The translations under genes were made by a program, and so were the position numbers. 64,000 bases of DNA from contig JAQGEQ010000351.1 of NCBI GenBank assembly GCA_034620365.1, forward strand, positions 248,001-312,000, given 5' to 3'. The stretch's first letter is position 1, and each line of letters begins with the position of its first letter. Origin of the DNA: Pegea sp. RAD2-039 (taxonomy: Eukaryota > Chordata > Thaliacea > Salpida > Salpidae). This document shows positions 12,202-25,624 of this stretch, in pieces. The notes beneath the pieces are model-generated. The model saw nothing but the letters and a program-made list of their open reading frames with translations, was not told the origin of the DNA and searched no databases.

Positions 12202-14380
12202 TTCGTGACTGAAATATAAAAAACAAGATATTTTTTTAAATCCTTGAAAAACTTAGTAAAACACTTAACTAAACAGAATAACTTATTCAAATTCATAAAC
12301 TTTTTGATTAAAACTATATTTTACTTTTAAGAAATTTTAATAATGATTTTGAATTAAAAAATTTTAATCTTTAGATTATCATCACTATTATTTTCTAGTT
12401 TTATCAACAATTAATTTAGAAAATATCAATAATTAAACTTTTATATTTTTCTTTGATGCTTAAAAGAGCTAGAGTTTACTATTATATGAGATATAAACTA
12501 CAGTACTTTACTTAATATTACATCAGCTAACATTTTATATGACATCCCAAACTCAAATGTTTTAAAACCAGCATTTAAGTAATCTTTGTATATTTAAAAT
12601 TCACTAAATAGTTCTCTTCCTAAATTAACAAAACAAAAAAAAACATTTCGTACAAAAAAAGCTACAAGATATTTTAGTGATAATAAAAACGATTTGAAAA
12701 CTTACATGAAGCATCAAAGTTCGAAATACAAAAACTTAATTGTTTCAAAAAACTTTCACTTACAAGATAGGCTGCTGTTCGCAAGAAATAGTTTAATTTT
12801 TTTTTTCTGTAATATCTCACCAGGTGAGTAATTTTGTGTTTATTTCAGCCTGAGGCGCTCGAAACTTATCTTACTGACTTTTAACTGAATTGTCGCTCAG
12901 CTAACATGTTTGATAAAAATCTAAGTTATATTGAAGTTCACATAGATACATCATTAGAGCTTAAAGAAAACTAAGCCACTTAATTTACCAAAATTCACGA
13001 TATTTTTTTCTTTTAAATGCTTTCAAATGAATTTAATAGAAAATAATTAACTTCAAAAATATATCTAATAATCTATCTAAGGCGACTATTTAGTTTATAT
13101 AATCTAAATTGTTGCTTTAATGAATTATATTGAGATATATCTTCTCTTTAGCTACATATGTCCAATCATGAGCAAACTTGAACAGTAAAGAAAATGAATC
13201 AGTTTTTCTTCGAGATAAGACTTTTTTTAAATGAAAAAAAAGATAAAATTCTTTTAATTTAATAATTTAAAAGCTAAATAAAAGTAATAAAGTAAATTTC
13301 TGTGAGTTTTTTTCTTAAAAACATAGTTTAAGAAATGTGAAAGTATTTTTGGCGAGTGTTGGTGGGTGTTTTCTTCACAAATGTACAAATTGGGTTGCAT
13401 GTGAAACGTCAGTCACTTAAGTACCTTTATAGTAAACAGCATATAAAAATTCAAATTTATCTTAGAGTAGGTTACATATATTAAACCTAAAACTATGATA
13501 CTAAGAATCTAATTCATATATCCGATAAGTTTAAATTTATAAAACTCTAAGCAACATATCTTCAATTGCAACATATAAACAGATCTTAAGATTTATACTT
13601 GCAGATTATAAAGCAGTTGAAAATAAATAAGAATTAATTTTTATCTCATTTTCCATCTAAAAGCTTTATGAAAATAATAAGATCCAGCAAGAGTTCTGAT
13701 CGTTTTATAAATTCAAATACTTATAATTGACCGACTCATCAATTTCATATGGTCGATTTTTAGGGGCTTGAATATGATATTTAAATTTGTTTTAAAATAC
13801 TAATTTATATTTTGTAACTAAATACAAAAACAATCTTTTAGGCTATAATTTTTTACTGTAAGAAAAGTTTGTTAAAGCTCCCTAGAGCAGATACAACTTA
13901 AATCAGTGCTTTGATAAAAGCTCAGATATTTCTTTAAAAAAACATTTTATTTTGGGTTTGAATTTTTTAATGATAAATTGTTTTTTATTACTAATTATTT
14001 TGATAAGAAAATTATTTTCAAAATTAAACATTAAATGTTTAGATATTAGAGAAGCGTTACAAGGTATAAATTGTTTATCTAAGAATAATCAAATATTTAT
14101 TAGTATTGACAAATAAGATAGTTCTGATAAAAATATGACTTTATTATTAAGTTAAAGAAAGAAGGGTAAACTTTTATTTAAATAAAATTGTAAGACAAAG
14201 AAATTTAAATCCAAACAAATAAAATATCATTTTTACAAAAAAAATGTATAAGGTTAAAAGTTGATTGCTTGCCTATTTGATTGCAAATGTAAAAGCAAAA
14301 TATGCAAAAATAAAGATGAAAATGAAGATGTCTAATGTCATTCCAAAAGTATTCATTTCATCCAGTAAAATAATTCAAGC
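12202..14380. other. AT-rich intergenic, no gene recognised
   Basis: No supported ORF, RNA gene or repeat. The sequence is dominated by A/T runs. Confidence 0.4.
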
Positions 14381-14383
14381 AGT

Positions 14384-16205
14384 TCAAATTGTTTGAAGTT
14401 TAGTGTTTTCAGTGTCTTCAACAGAATTTTGTCTTTTTATGCAAGGATTACAAATCATGTTCCAAAAGACTTTATTAAAACAGCCATAAATAATTGGACT
14501 TATTGCAGAGTTCATTGGCAAAACAACAATTGCAGATATTGGAAGTACTCCACCAGAAAGCTTATACCCGCTATAACTCAAATAGTACATGATTGTGACC
14601 GGACACAAAAGATCTGTTAGAATGACAAGAAAGATTCATCGTTTTATCTTCATCACCTTCATAAATCATTCTTCATGTTTATCACTTCTACTTTGTAAAG
14701 AGTTAACGGAAATTGAACTTTTCTTAGTTGCTAAGAATTAATCAAGTACTTCTATAGAAGTTGTGGACTGTATTGTAACCGACTGATTGTCGTGCAAAAA
14801 AATAATTTATTTCAATATAAAGTTGTTTAGCAAAATAATGTTCAAACCAAACAGGAATCATTGCAAATAAAAAAGAAGAAATCAAAGAAAATAATGACAC
14901 AAACGTTTTGTAATTTAACTGACTATACTTAAACGGATAATAAATAAGATTGAATCTTAAACTAGTGATCATTACTAAGATATTCATTAAAGCTTGAGAT
15001 GAAAATACAGCAAGTACACCAACAACGTTATATGTTGCACCGGGTCATGATTACACATTTGAAAATTGACTTGACTTCATACCAACTATCAACAGAGCAA
15101 CTCCCATTACTATATCAGAAACTGCTAGCTAGCGTAGAAGGATTGTGATAACGTAAGCCACAAACTAAAGCCACAATTGATTTGATTTCAACCGATGTTT
15201 TCGAATCACTAAAATATTGACAAATATTGTAACATTTGAACAAAGCCAAATAAAGTTTCTCAAAAATGTATATTTTTTCATTTCAGTTAGAGAAGAAAAC
15301 TCAGTGTTGATACATCAGAGCTATCAGAACAATCTTTTCGGTCATCTACATACTTTTTTGATTTAATAAATTTTGTTTTTCCTTCATAACAATATAAATG
15401 AGATTCTTTTTAACAGTTCGTCTGAAAAATCTAAGCAATCAATAACCCTAACCTTCAAGATCACAAACCTTAATTAAATTGATGCTTGCAATTTCTTTTG
15501 AGCTGGAATCGATTTTCTATAGACAACAAATTTGTTGGTGTTACAGTAATCAGCAGTAGAACGTATCTTCGTATTTTAAAAGCCGTCGACTATTACTCCA
15601 TGAAAGTTAATTCTTTCTATTTTGATTTGCTTTCCATTATTTTTAATTCTACTTTGCTTAGTAACTAGGAAAGTAGGAAAGAGGTTTTGATAATCTTCAA
15701 AAAATGAGAAATTTGAAGAGATGTATTTCAAAGATCTATATTTACCCATTTGATATTATTATTTGTAGATATTTTTTGTAAACATTTTTCTGAACATTCG
15801 TGATTCTTTGAAGGACACTCAATATGATCATCACAGAGTCTAACTGACATTTTGAAATCGTATCATCTTTAATAATTTATAAGTTGAACATTTATGAGTA
15901 AGATTCTTGTCATAAATAGAAGAGAAAACATTTTGAAATTGCAAAACTGTTCGTCCAAACCACTTTGTAGATTTATGGAAATTGCAAATGATATCAAAGC
16001 TGGTTGGTGAAAGCATTTTCTGATTTGGTAACTTTCTATCGGGATAGAATATCTTACAGAGTGACTTGACTGCTGAAGTTTGACAACTACATTCATCTGA
16101 CAAATCATGACAATCAAAAGTGTAATAATAAGGTGCATCTAGAGCTTCAATAATTGTAACAGCCACCTTCATTTTGTAAACGAAAATCAATATTCTTATT
16201 GACAT
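14384..16205 (-). pseudogene. decayed LDLa-repeat rhodopsin-family GPCR (relaxin receptor/LGR type)
   Basis: Minus-strand reading recovers most of a class A receptor in one frame, broken by stops. TM1 (VTIFVNILVIRKH) starts near 15280. TM2 has LAVSDIVMGVALLIVG, typical of LGR/RXFP and snail GRL101 receptors. TM3-4 lies at 14987-14760 (LAVFSSQALMNILVMI, then IYYPFKYS). TM6 (IFLVILTDLLCPV) and TM7 with VLPMNSAISPIIYG end at 14384. At least four stops interrupt TM1-TM3 and two TGA codons flank the TM5-6 loop. TM5 appears lost. Upstream, at 16205-15300, lie several LDL-receptor class A-like remnants (CHDLSDEC, CDDHIECPS, DCLDFSDE, DCSDSSD). This matches a receptor with an LDLa ectodomain. The number of lesions supports a pseudogene rather than sequencing error. 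Confidence 0.8.
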
Positions 16206-17589
16206 GATATCGAGGAGTTATTCGCAGCTATTTATTTCTATAAATATTTACTAAACATTTAAACCCAATGATAAGATCTGAACAATATTTAATTCCTTTA
16301 TTGAAAAACTGTTCATCACTTTTATCTTCATAATCTGCTTCCATCACCTATTCTCTTGGGATATATCGAGATGAATTATCAATATTCTGAAGCCTTGTGA
16401 CATGAATCAAGAACTTCATCTTCATCACTAGTGTCAAATGGAAACTGTAAGAATAATATAAGTCCTGTTAAGACATATTAAAACGACATACAGATAAAGT
16501 AGATTGATATTTATGATTTCTTACAAAATGTAAAATTTAGATGCTCAAAACATTTTGTAGTTTAACAGCAGACTAACTAATTCATAAAGACTATTTCGGA
16601 TTGAAATATATTGCGTAAATGTGAATAATAGTGAAAGTAATTGTTTACCATTTACCACATCACTCGAGTTTTTAATTACTTTTTACCTAAATATTTTTGA
16701 GTTGATTTTAGGTGCTACCCTAAATGTTTTTAAATGATCAATATACATGAAAGTCGGAACTTTGCAAAATTTATAGTTAATATTTTTTTTCATTTCAAGT
16801 TATAAAATATATTAAAAAGTATGATTTATTTTACTTTGCTGTAATATTCTTTAAAATGACTTCTTGGTTATATATTTTTTATTTAATCTTCAATTTAGTC
16901 ACTTGATAATTGAAGAATTTTAAACACGTTTTGCTTCAGCCTAACTTCTAACAAGATTATATCAATTTGGAAAATAAATTCTGGTCAGGCATTCGACCTT
17001 GAAATCAATTATTTAGTTGTGCAAGCTATTTGAGTGAAATATTGTTGATATAAACTTGAAATTGGGTTATCTTGAATTTCTAACCTTGTACAAATTATTT
17101 GATGAAGATTTTATTGAAATATTTCTTATTTTAAATCTTTAATTTGTTTTTTCAACTACAAACCTGTTATATTGTCGAGAGAGATTGACTGAAACTCTTC
17201 AGAATGACGTCAAAGCTTTAAAGAATTGTAAATTCCTTTAGCTTGAAGACTTAATTACTAAATATTTAAGTATTTGTTCGAAACATACTTAAATCATCAG
17301 GCCCGACTAATTAAACCTTTTTAGAAAATTTTTACAAAGATGGTATTCTATTAGTAATTAAACGAGATAAGTCAAAAAATATTCAAAAGATTAGTAATCA
17401 AAACTTTTCCAATTTTAAAATAGAAATACAAAACCAACTATTAGTAATGTTAATACTATGTTTGAGTAAAAAATAGTTTTTTTGATATTCATGATTTTAA
17501 CAATATGTTGAGAGTTTTTTTTAACTATAAATTTTATAACATAGTTTGTTGATATTATAATACAAGTATTAATAGACTGACAGGGGTCA
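16206..17589. other. spacer with one possible further LDLa-type fragment
   Basis: Near 16445-16380, minus, an acceptor-like TTCTTACAG is followed by FPFDTSDEDEVLDSCH and then stops. This may be one more relic of the GPCR ectodomain. The rest is AT-rich and unassigned. Confidence 0.3.
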
Positions 17590-18420
17590 TATTTTTTGGC
17601 ATTTGCTTTTTATTACCATAATTCGTATTATCACGAGAAACCAGAGCGCATCAAATCAATCGTTCATGATCTACTTCAAGTTAATATCTGGTGAAATGAC
17701 TGAACAATTCTTAATAAAATACATGAATTTGTTTTGCCGTTTTTCTTCTGATGCGCGAACCATCAAAGCTCATCGCCATTTCCCCATCGGAAACCTGTAC
17801 ACTAGGTTAGTCCCTCTTTTCATCTTCTTTATCTTTAGTCATGATGTTGTCATCGAGAAACTTCTATATATCACTTGGTGAAACCCGTTGGAGGCTCCTT
17901 ATAACACTATTCTGAATGAACGTCAAAGTCCTGTTCATCAGCATTTGCGTATCTGACCAGATCCCTCAAAGGAGCTTTGGATTCCTTGCCATCCGGGTAG
18001 CAGACCAATGGCGGAATCATGTTTAATAGCTAGAGCAACAGACAAAATGTCTAAATCAAAAACGATATATCGGTTTGGTTGGAATTTAGGTATTAAAACA
18101 CAAAATTTATATTGTTCGACATCGAGCTAGTGTTACAGAAACTTAACAACAAATTATGTAAGGTAGTTGTGCTGATAATTTCTTCTTCATTATATTGAGT
18201 TTCTCCAAGGCCAGGCTGGATCAATGAGTTCGTTCTAGCACCCTTTACCTGGACCATAAAGTTAAAGACTTCTTCAGCCACTGAGCAATTATTATGGCTT
18301 CATGATTCGTAGTGAACGTACTTAACAAGAGTTTTTTCATCCGGAGCAGATACATGTTGGGATGATGATGCGTCTATGTCGCTGGCAGAAATTGATTTTT
18401 ACACAACAAATTTTATAAAA
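17590..18420 (-). pseudogene. degenerate protein-coding relic, family unknown
   Basis: GC content rises and the minus strand reads as protein with scattered lesions. A frame gives SDIDASSSQHVSAPDEKTLV, a TGA, then SVAEEVFNFMVQVKGARTN and PGLGETQYNEEEIIS. Further down it gives YIVFDLDILSVALAIKHDSA and, after a frame change, CYPDGKESKAPLRDLVRYAN. Several in-frame stops and at least one frameshift interrupt it. The composition is clearly protein-like, but I cannot name the family; it could be a host gene or a transposon ORF. The open frames on either strand here are pieces of it. Confidence 0.5.
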
Positions 18421-19830
18421 ATTAGGGCACTTTAAATTCCTTATTCAAATAGATCAAGAAATACTTGTTTAATTAGAGTTTAACATCTTAAGAACAATTA
18501 ATATTTTTCTTATTTGTGTAAATTTTAAATTTAAGTGTATTTTTTATTCACAGTTTAATTTGAGTCATTATTTTATAATCTTTTTAAGAACAAGTTTTCG
18601 AGATTTGATGATGATGTAACGGTAAAATCACAATTTATTTTTTTAGACTTTATTAATTTTATAACTGCTGTATAGTCTAAAAAAACTTTTTCCCTTTTGT
18701 AAAATATACTATATTTTATATAACTATAGAATTTATTTATATAATATCTATATAAATATATGATTTTATTACATAATAATTATAAACTGTACAAAGCTAA
18801 TTAGTATAAACTTATGCGAATTAGTATAAACCAAAATGGCATTTTTCTTTAACAGACTTTGTTTAAACGAGCTCACGATAATTTATCAATTGATAAATTA
18901 TCATTTCCTTAACATATATTCTTCTTTTTAATTAAGAACTCCCTTTTTCATCTAACACATTTTCATCAGATATTATGCGTTTGAAAGTGAGACAAAAGAA
19001 GAAATTGAATAAAAGTTATTTTTCTACTTTTTCAGCTTAATTATTATTAACATATATCCATAGAAAAATAAGTTTACCAAAATTCTAATTGTCAGAAGTT
19101 CATGATTGATAACAAACTATTTTGTTATTATAACAAATATAAAAGCTTTATTTTATCTTGTGTTTATATTTTCACGAAAAGTTTCTACTTTATTAAAGAA
19201 TTTCACTTAGTATTTAAATCTGTGCACACATTTTATTTACTATGTTGTTTTGTTGATTCAGAATTTCTACTTTAATATTTTGGTTATAAAACTTAAGCTG
19301 AGGAAATTGATATTCACAAATTTTTATTCATCTAGCTTACTTACAAAAATGCCTTGCTTATTCATTAGTTTGTTATCCACATATATCAATTTCTTAATAA
19401 AAATTATATATCATTGATAAGATATTTATGATTAGATTAAATATTAACATTTTTGATAAATGATAATAAAATTTGGTCATAATTTCACAACAAATTGTTA
19501 TTTATAATCATGACAATATTGTTTATAATTTAATTTAATATTTTATTAAAATTTTTCTCTCAACCTGGAAACATTTTGTTTTTAATTTAATTTGTAAAAT
19601 GCATTTTGTTTGTATTTAATTGTATTCATATTTTTTTCTAATCTGAATATATTATTTATTGTAATAAAACTTTCAAGTACAAATATTTTATATAATTTCA
19701 TATAACCTTTATAATTAAATTTCAATTATTGATTGAAATAAATTCAATATTTTAGAGATACTTTTAAGCTTACTTCAATATTATAAATTTTTAAGAGTAA
19801 AATTATAAATAAGATTTGATCTATTTTTCA
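18421..19830. other. very AT-rich spacer with a perfect palindrome
   Basis: No gene recognised. A perfect 26-bp inverted repeat without spacer lies at 18877-18902, centred on CAATTG. The rest is A/T runs. Confidence 0.5.
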
Positions 19831-19861
19831 GTCTTTAATCTTGTATCCAACAAAATTGTTC

Positions 19862-20875
<1,014 letters not shown>

Positions 20876-20979
20876 CGTCATCAACACGCGCTTTCACCTC
20901 TTCTATTCGATTTGGGGAAAACTAGGGAAATGGTTTTAAAAATTCTTTTGTAAATAAAGGTTTCGGTCTATTTTGTAGA

Positions 20980-21480
20980 TTTCAATTGTTGTGGCTTAGG
21001 TTTTTCCTCTTCTTCCAAAGATTATATAATGAAGTAGTTTCTGCATCATTCTACTATTCACTCTTTTGCTTTTTCATTGGTCGAAATCTCCGCCAATCTC
21101 TTCTCTGAACCTTTGACTTCAATTCTAAATCTCTTGTGAAGTGGGACTCTTTTTGTATTTTGTCTGTCGGATTGTGGAAAGCTAGAACGACTCTTCCACC
21201 CGTTTTTCATTTGTTTTGTAGTTGAACGGATTAGTCAGTGGTTGTTTCTGGGTTTGTTTTCTAATAGCTGTTTCTGTGTAAAAATTCTTCTCATTTTTAT
21301 TCAATTTATTTATTTTTGTGTAATTTTCCGTTTTGCTGTAAATCATGAGACTTGAAAAAGTAGAATTTTCAACAAATAATTTATTAGGTTTCTTAAATAA
21401 AGGAAATATACTGGATGAAAGAGTTTTCTTCACATTTATGTTTGTAGCAGGAGAGAATTAATTAGTAAATAAAAAAGCTG
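20980..21480 (-). CDS. possible basic protein, frame broken once
   Basis: Minus strand. A frame from about 21433 reads KKTLSSSIFPLFKKPNKLF down to NPFNYKTNEK. It continues in another frame as GGRVVLAFHNPTDKIQKES and ends KVQRRDWRRFRPMKKQKSE near 21083. Adding one A to the five-A run at about 21210 joins them into one Lys/Arg-rich protein of roughly 125 residues. The N-terminus is unclear: no ATG is in frame upstream, so a 5' exon is expected. The function is not recognised; it could be a nuclear or mitochondrial basic protein. Either a one-base assembly error or a decaying gene explains the break. Confidence 0.45.
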
Positions 21481-21844
21481 TCAGTAGCAGGTGACGCTGA
21501 CAGAGTTACGTAGATAAAAGCCGATAATAGTAAGCTGATAATTTAGCTTAATCGTTTATCACTGAAATGTTTTATTTTGCAAAGTAACTTCTTTTTAGTA
21601 AATATTAATTCTCTACAATTCAATGTATTGATTTGAAAATAAAAAGTTAACTTTCATTTAAATTAGTTAGTTTCACCAGCTACTGATCATATGGTTATGT
21701 AATCTGTCCAAATGCGTAAATTTGCAAAAAGAGTTAAATCTGAAAGTTGTATAAATTGGTTATTAAATCAACTTTGTCTGAGGGGAAAATCTATAAAAAT
21801 TGTTGATTTTTAAATTTTCATGAATTAAAAAACCAAATAATATT

Positions 21845-22183
21845 GATGTGGCCTGCTTCCGCTGAAAACAGCTACGCTGTAAGCTAGGCCAAAAATTATG
21901 TATGTCCATTTGTTACCTATGCAGCATGATTCCACTTTTCATGCCAATAAGATATGCAAGGGAATAAAAGAACTGATGCAGCTACGCCCAGTCGGCAAAC
22001 TGCTTATGAGGCTCCATCTCCGGCTTTAAATTCAGAGTTTTGCGTCTCTTAGAAATGTTTTCATAAAACAACAAGGCTATCAGGGGTTTCTATGAACTTT
22101 TCCTTGTCGCAGATATGTGTCGGCCTGGGCTCGAATCTTCCACGTGGTAGGTGGGCGTCATAACCGCTACACTACGGAGATGG
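21845..22183 (-). repeat. tRNA-derived SINE, copy 2
   Basis: Minus-strand copy of the family at 6536 and 32490. The head has an A-box-like TAGTGTAGCGGTTA and a B-box-like GATTCGAGCCC at 22165-22110. The same body follows, including GCGACAAGGAAAAG and ACGCAAAACTCTG. It is more diverged and lacks part of the 3' region. Confidence 0.85.
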
Positions 22184-22189
22184 AAAAGA

Positions 22190-23625
22190 CCAAAAACAGG
22201 GTTTCTAATTGTTGATAATAAACATTCTCTTGTTTTATATACAACTTTCTACATGTTTATTATGAAATGTATAAAAATGGTTGATAACTCTTGGTTTTTA
22301 CTTGAAGTATAACAGAATGTTTTTTCTTAGAAAGATACAAAAAGCTATATGTGCTTCAGATAATTAAGTAGCAAGGAGCTCAACTTTTGACAAACATTTT
22401 AGTTATAAGGTAATATAGCAGCTTCAAGTTTATAATGACTATATTTAGGAATCTTTCTCTATGCGATACAGCTTGGTAACTTCAACACTTTTTATTTTTG
22501 TCAAGTACAACAAATAAGTTAGACTCCTTGCACCTATTCAGCAATAAGAAATTAGGTTATATAAGAACTTACAAGCAGTTAATCTTAGCTGTTGAACTTG
22601 AAACTAAGTTTTGTAAACAAAAAATCCTAAAGTGAATTATTACATCATTTTATTCACTAAATTATCAATTTGAACATATGCCTTCGGCAGTTACTGCAAA
22701 ACAAAGTTGTTTTAAACAATATATATCTTGAAGTTTTATAGCAATTGTGATTTTTAAACCAGCTACTACGGTTTATAAAGCACAAAAATCTATCAACAAC
22801 ACATTTTTGTCGATAATAAAACTCTACAGAGCTTGTAATTTAAAATGATAGCCATAAAAACTATTGCTTAGACTAAACAGGTTTAAAATGCTTACAAAAT
22901 AATATCACTTTTTAAATTGAACATCAGCTTATTGAAAATATGATACTTGTAATTTAAAAAAAAATTCAGCTATTTTAGTTAAAATCACAACATTATTTCA
23001 TACAGACAAACTTTTTCTCAAAAATTCGATTGTTATTAAATAAAAATAAACATTAATCTAATTGATAAGTTTCTTATTTGGGAATGCACCCAAGGGTCTT
23101 CTGATAATTTATTTGGGTTTCATAAGAAGTAGTTTTGATAACATTTGTTTATGTAATTTTTGTCGCAGTTGAATATGTATAATAAAATTATTCCGTTTTT
23201 ATATTTTTAAATTTCGGTTTTATCTTATTACATTGTTAGAATATTTATTATTGCATGTTGCTAAACAATTTACCCTTCAGATAAACTGTTGTTTAGTATA
23301 GTTGCTTATATTTATTAAATAATTTTATTTAAAAAAGGAACTACTGTATAAATGAAATCATTGTAAACTGAACTTTGTATTTCTCTTTTAGTTTACTCAA
23401 CAAGTAATTTAAAATAGTTCCACTTTGAAAAATTTGAAATAAATGGCCATCAATCATTGAGACTATAATTAAATATAAAATATTTCTAATTTGTTGAAAT
23501 ATTTTTAATTAGACAAAGTCTATTTATTTGCTTAAATATTTTTGCTTTTTTTTTATATTTGTTTTGAATATTTTTGATCTTCTGATAATGGTCTTTTAAC
23601 TAGTCATATTTTAATTTTTTATATT
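22190..23625. other. AT-rich intergenic, no gene recognised
   Basis: No supported ORF, RNA gene or repeat between the SINE and the PHETA gene. Confidence 0.4.
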
Positions 23626-23666
23626 ATTCAGGTTAATTTTAAAGTTTTTTATAAAAAATTAGAAAA

Positions 23667-24443
23667 ATGAAATTAAGTAATTGTAAGCATTTAGTAATGT
23701 TTGCAAGAAACAGCAGTTTAGTTGACAAGGAAGGTTTCTTATGGAAGAAGGGGGAGTTTAATACCAGTTATCAAAAAAGGTGGTTTATTTTAAAGGGTAA
23801 CTTACTGTTCTACTACGAGAAAAGGTTTGTAAAAAGATTCTAAGCCAGTAGAAGATTCTATAACCACGTTTGTTGTCTAGAAATGATCCTGAACCTGTTG
23901 GAGTTATCGTCTTGGAAGATTGTTTTGTTCAACTTGCTGAAGGAGGAGATTCTTCATACACCTTCTCAATTCACTTCACTGGAGAGGGTACACGTGTTTA
24001 CAAACTAACTGCTGATGATGAAGAGTCCTGTAACTCATGGATGAAAGCTCTTACTACTTGTACTTACGGGTAAATATTTCTCATCCACTTTTATTGCTTC
24101 TCATCTTGTTTTTAGCTACATGCAGATTTTAGTGGATAATCTAAAAGTAGAGATGAGAAAGTTGAAGGAGAAAAACCCGAAAGTTGTTCACTCAGACTTC
24201 GATAATCGAAGCATCTATGTGACGTCATCATGCTGTGATCTTTCATCGAATCAGCTTCTTAAACCAACATACAAAGATTCGATGGATCTACTTACAATGT
24301 CAGTTGCGCGAGGATCAAAAAATCTGATGAAAAAGTTGAGTCCAAAAGCACCACGGAGGAATCTGGGAGCAAATAGGAAGCAGATTTGTTTTGAGAAGTT
24401 GCACGAAGAGTACACACGTGAAATACTGAGCAAATGCAACTAG
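23667..24443 (+). CDS. sesquipedalian (PHETA-type PH-domain endocytic adaptor)
   Basis: Three exons (23667-23824, 23881-24069, 24116-24443) give 224 residues. The start MKLSNCKHLVMFARNSSLVD aligns with the human PHETA1 N-terminus. A PH domain follows (about residues 20-125): GFLWKKGEFN, RWFILKGNLLFYY, DPEPVGVIVLEDC and the closing SCNSWMKAL with its invariant Trp. A short helix-forming stretch (LVDNLKVEMRKLKEK) comes next. Near the C-terminus CFEKLHEEYTREI is a good F&H motif, the peptide by which PHETA proteins bind the inositol 5-phosphatases OCRL and INPP5B on endosomes. The role is therefore endosome-to-Golgi and recycling traffic. The LDAH start lies 168 bp downstream on the same strand with no AATAAA between, so the two may share a transcript. 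Confidence 0.95.
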
Positions 24444-24611
24444 TAGTCAGAACTTTGATCCACTGAACTTTTAAGCTTTTCTTTTTTGAAAATTTTTATA
24501 AACTATTTCTCAGTGTACAGTGTTTCCAATTGTATTTTAAAAACTAACACAACTTGCTCCATCTTCCTAACAACTAACAATCATCTTTATACAGCAAGCA
24601 GGTTCACTAGA

Positions 24612-25618
24612 ATGAGTTGTTGTTACTTTTGGCAAGAATTCTCATCAATTCCAATTCAACATATGAAAGTTGGTGATAAAGAGGAAGAAATCTCGTTCGT
24701 AGTTATACCAGGAAACCCAGGATGTATTGAGTTTTATGAAAAGTTTTCTCGGACCTTAGTGAAGCAAACCGGGTTATGTGTCCGAGGGGTCAGTCACACA
24801 GGACACGTGAAGAGCCCTGCCGGCTTGCAACATCCACAACTGACTGAATGCGGCTTGCAAACTCAAATCGAGCATAAATTACTGTATCTGCGGCAAATCG
24901 CGTTCAAAAACGCCGCCAAAATTATTTTGATCGGCCATTCGATCGGATCATATATGATTTTACAAATGCTTGATTGTCTGAGTGATGAAGAGTCGAATCG
25001 TGTCATCAAAGCGGTCATGCTCTTCCCGACAATAGAACGGATGAGTTTGACTCCAAATGGCAAGCAACTGACCCCATTGCTCACTAAAGCGAGGTGGTTA
25101 GCAACGCTGGCCGCTTTCACTGTATCTTCGTTACCATCAAGAGTTGCAGACAGTTTGATCTCATTTTTTGTGAAGGTCTTCGCGTCTGAGATCTCTCGAT
25201 TTTCGATTTGTTCATCTCTTCTTTGACAGACTTCTGACGAGCAAGTCTTGAAGGCTGTGAAAAGGAATCTTTGTGATGTAGACGTAGTCAACTCTTGCTC
25301 TTTCACAGGACTCGAAGAGATGTTGAAAGTGAGTGTAGGAAGCAGATGGCGTGGAGTCTGAGGCGGATTTGTTGGTTTTAGGTGAAACTTAGAGACAGTG
25401 AGCTGATTGAAAGACATCTTCATCAACTGATCTTTTATTATGGGAGTCGAGATCGTTGGTGTCCGGAAGAGTTTTATCAGAATATGATCGAAGATTTCGG
25501 GGACAACATCCACTCTTCCATCATCCAGTGTCCAAAGGGATTAGATCATGCTTTTGTACTAAATCAGAGTGATGACGTAGCACTTATGGTTTCTGACGTC
25601 ATCAAATCTTACGTTTGA
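24612..25618 (+). CDS. LDAH: lipid droplet-associated hydrolase
   Basis: Three exons (24612-25175, 25230-25328, 25382-25618) give 299 residues; the human protein has 325. This alpha/beta-hydrolase has VIPGNPGCIEFYEKF forming the oxyanion region, the nucleophile elbow IGHSIGSYMILQML with the catalytic Ser, and LLFPTIERM-type sequence (MLFPTIERMSLTPNGK). The C-terminal FYYGSRDRWCPEEF carries the acid residue region, and GLDHAF the catalytic His. LDAH acts at lipid droplets on sterol or neutral lipids; its exact substrate is debated. The first in-frame ATG with good context (MSCCYFWQEF) was chosen. An acceptor-like TTTATACAG 17 nt before it suggests trans-splicing after PHETA. A TGACGTCA overlaps the C-terminal codons and another follows the stop. 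An AATAAA lies at 25779-25784. Confidence 0.95.
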
Positions 25619-25624
25619 TTTCTT

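Noticed and set aside
24863-25513. 216-codon minus ORF across LDAH
   Set aside because: Shadow of the LDAH coding strand, which has the catalytic motifs and intron phases.
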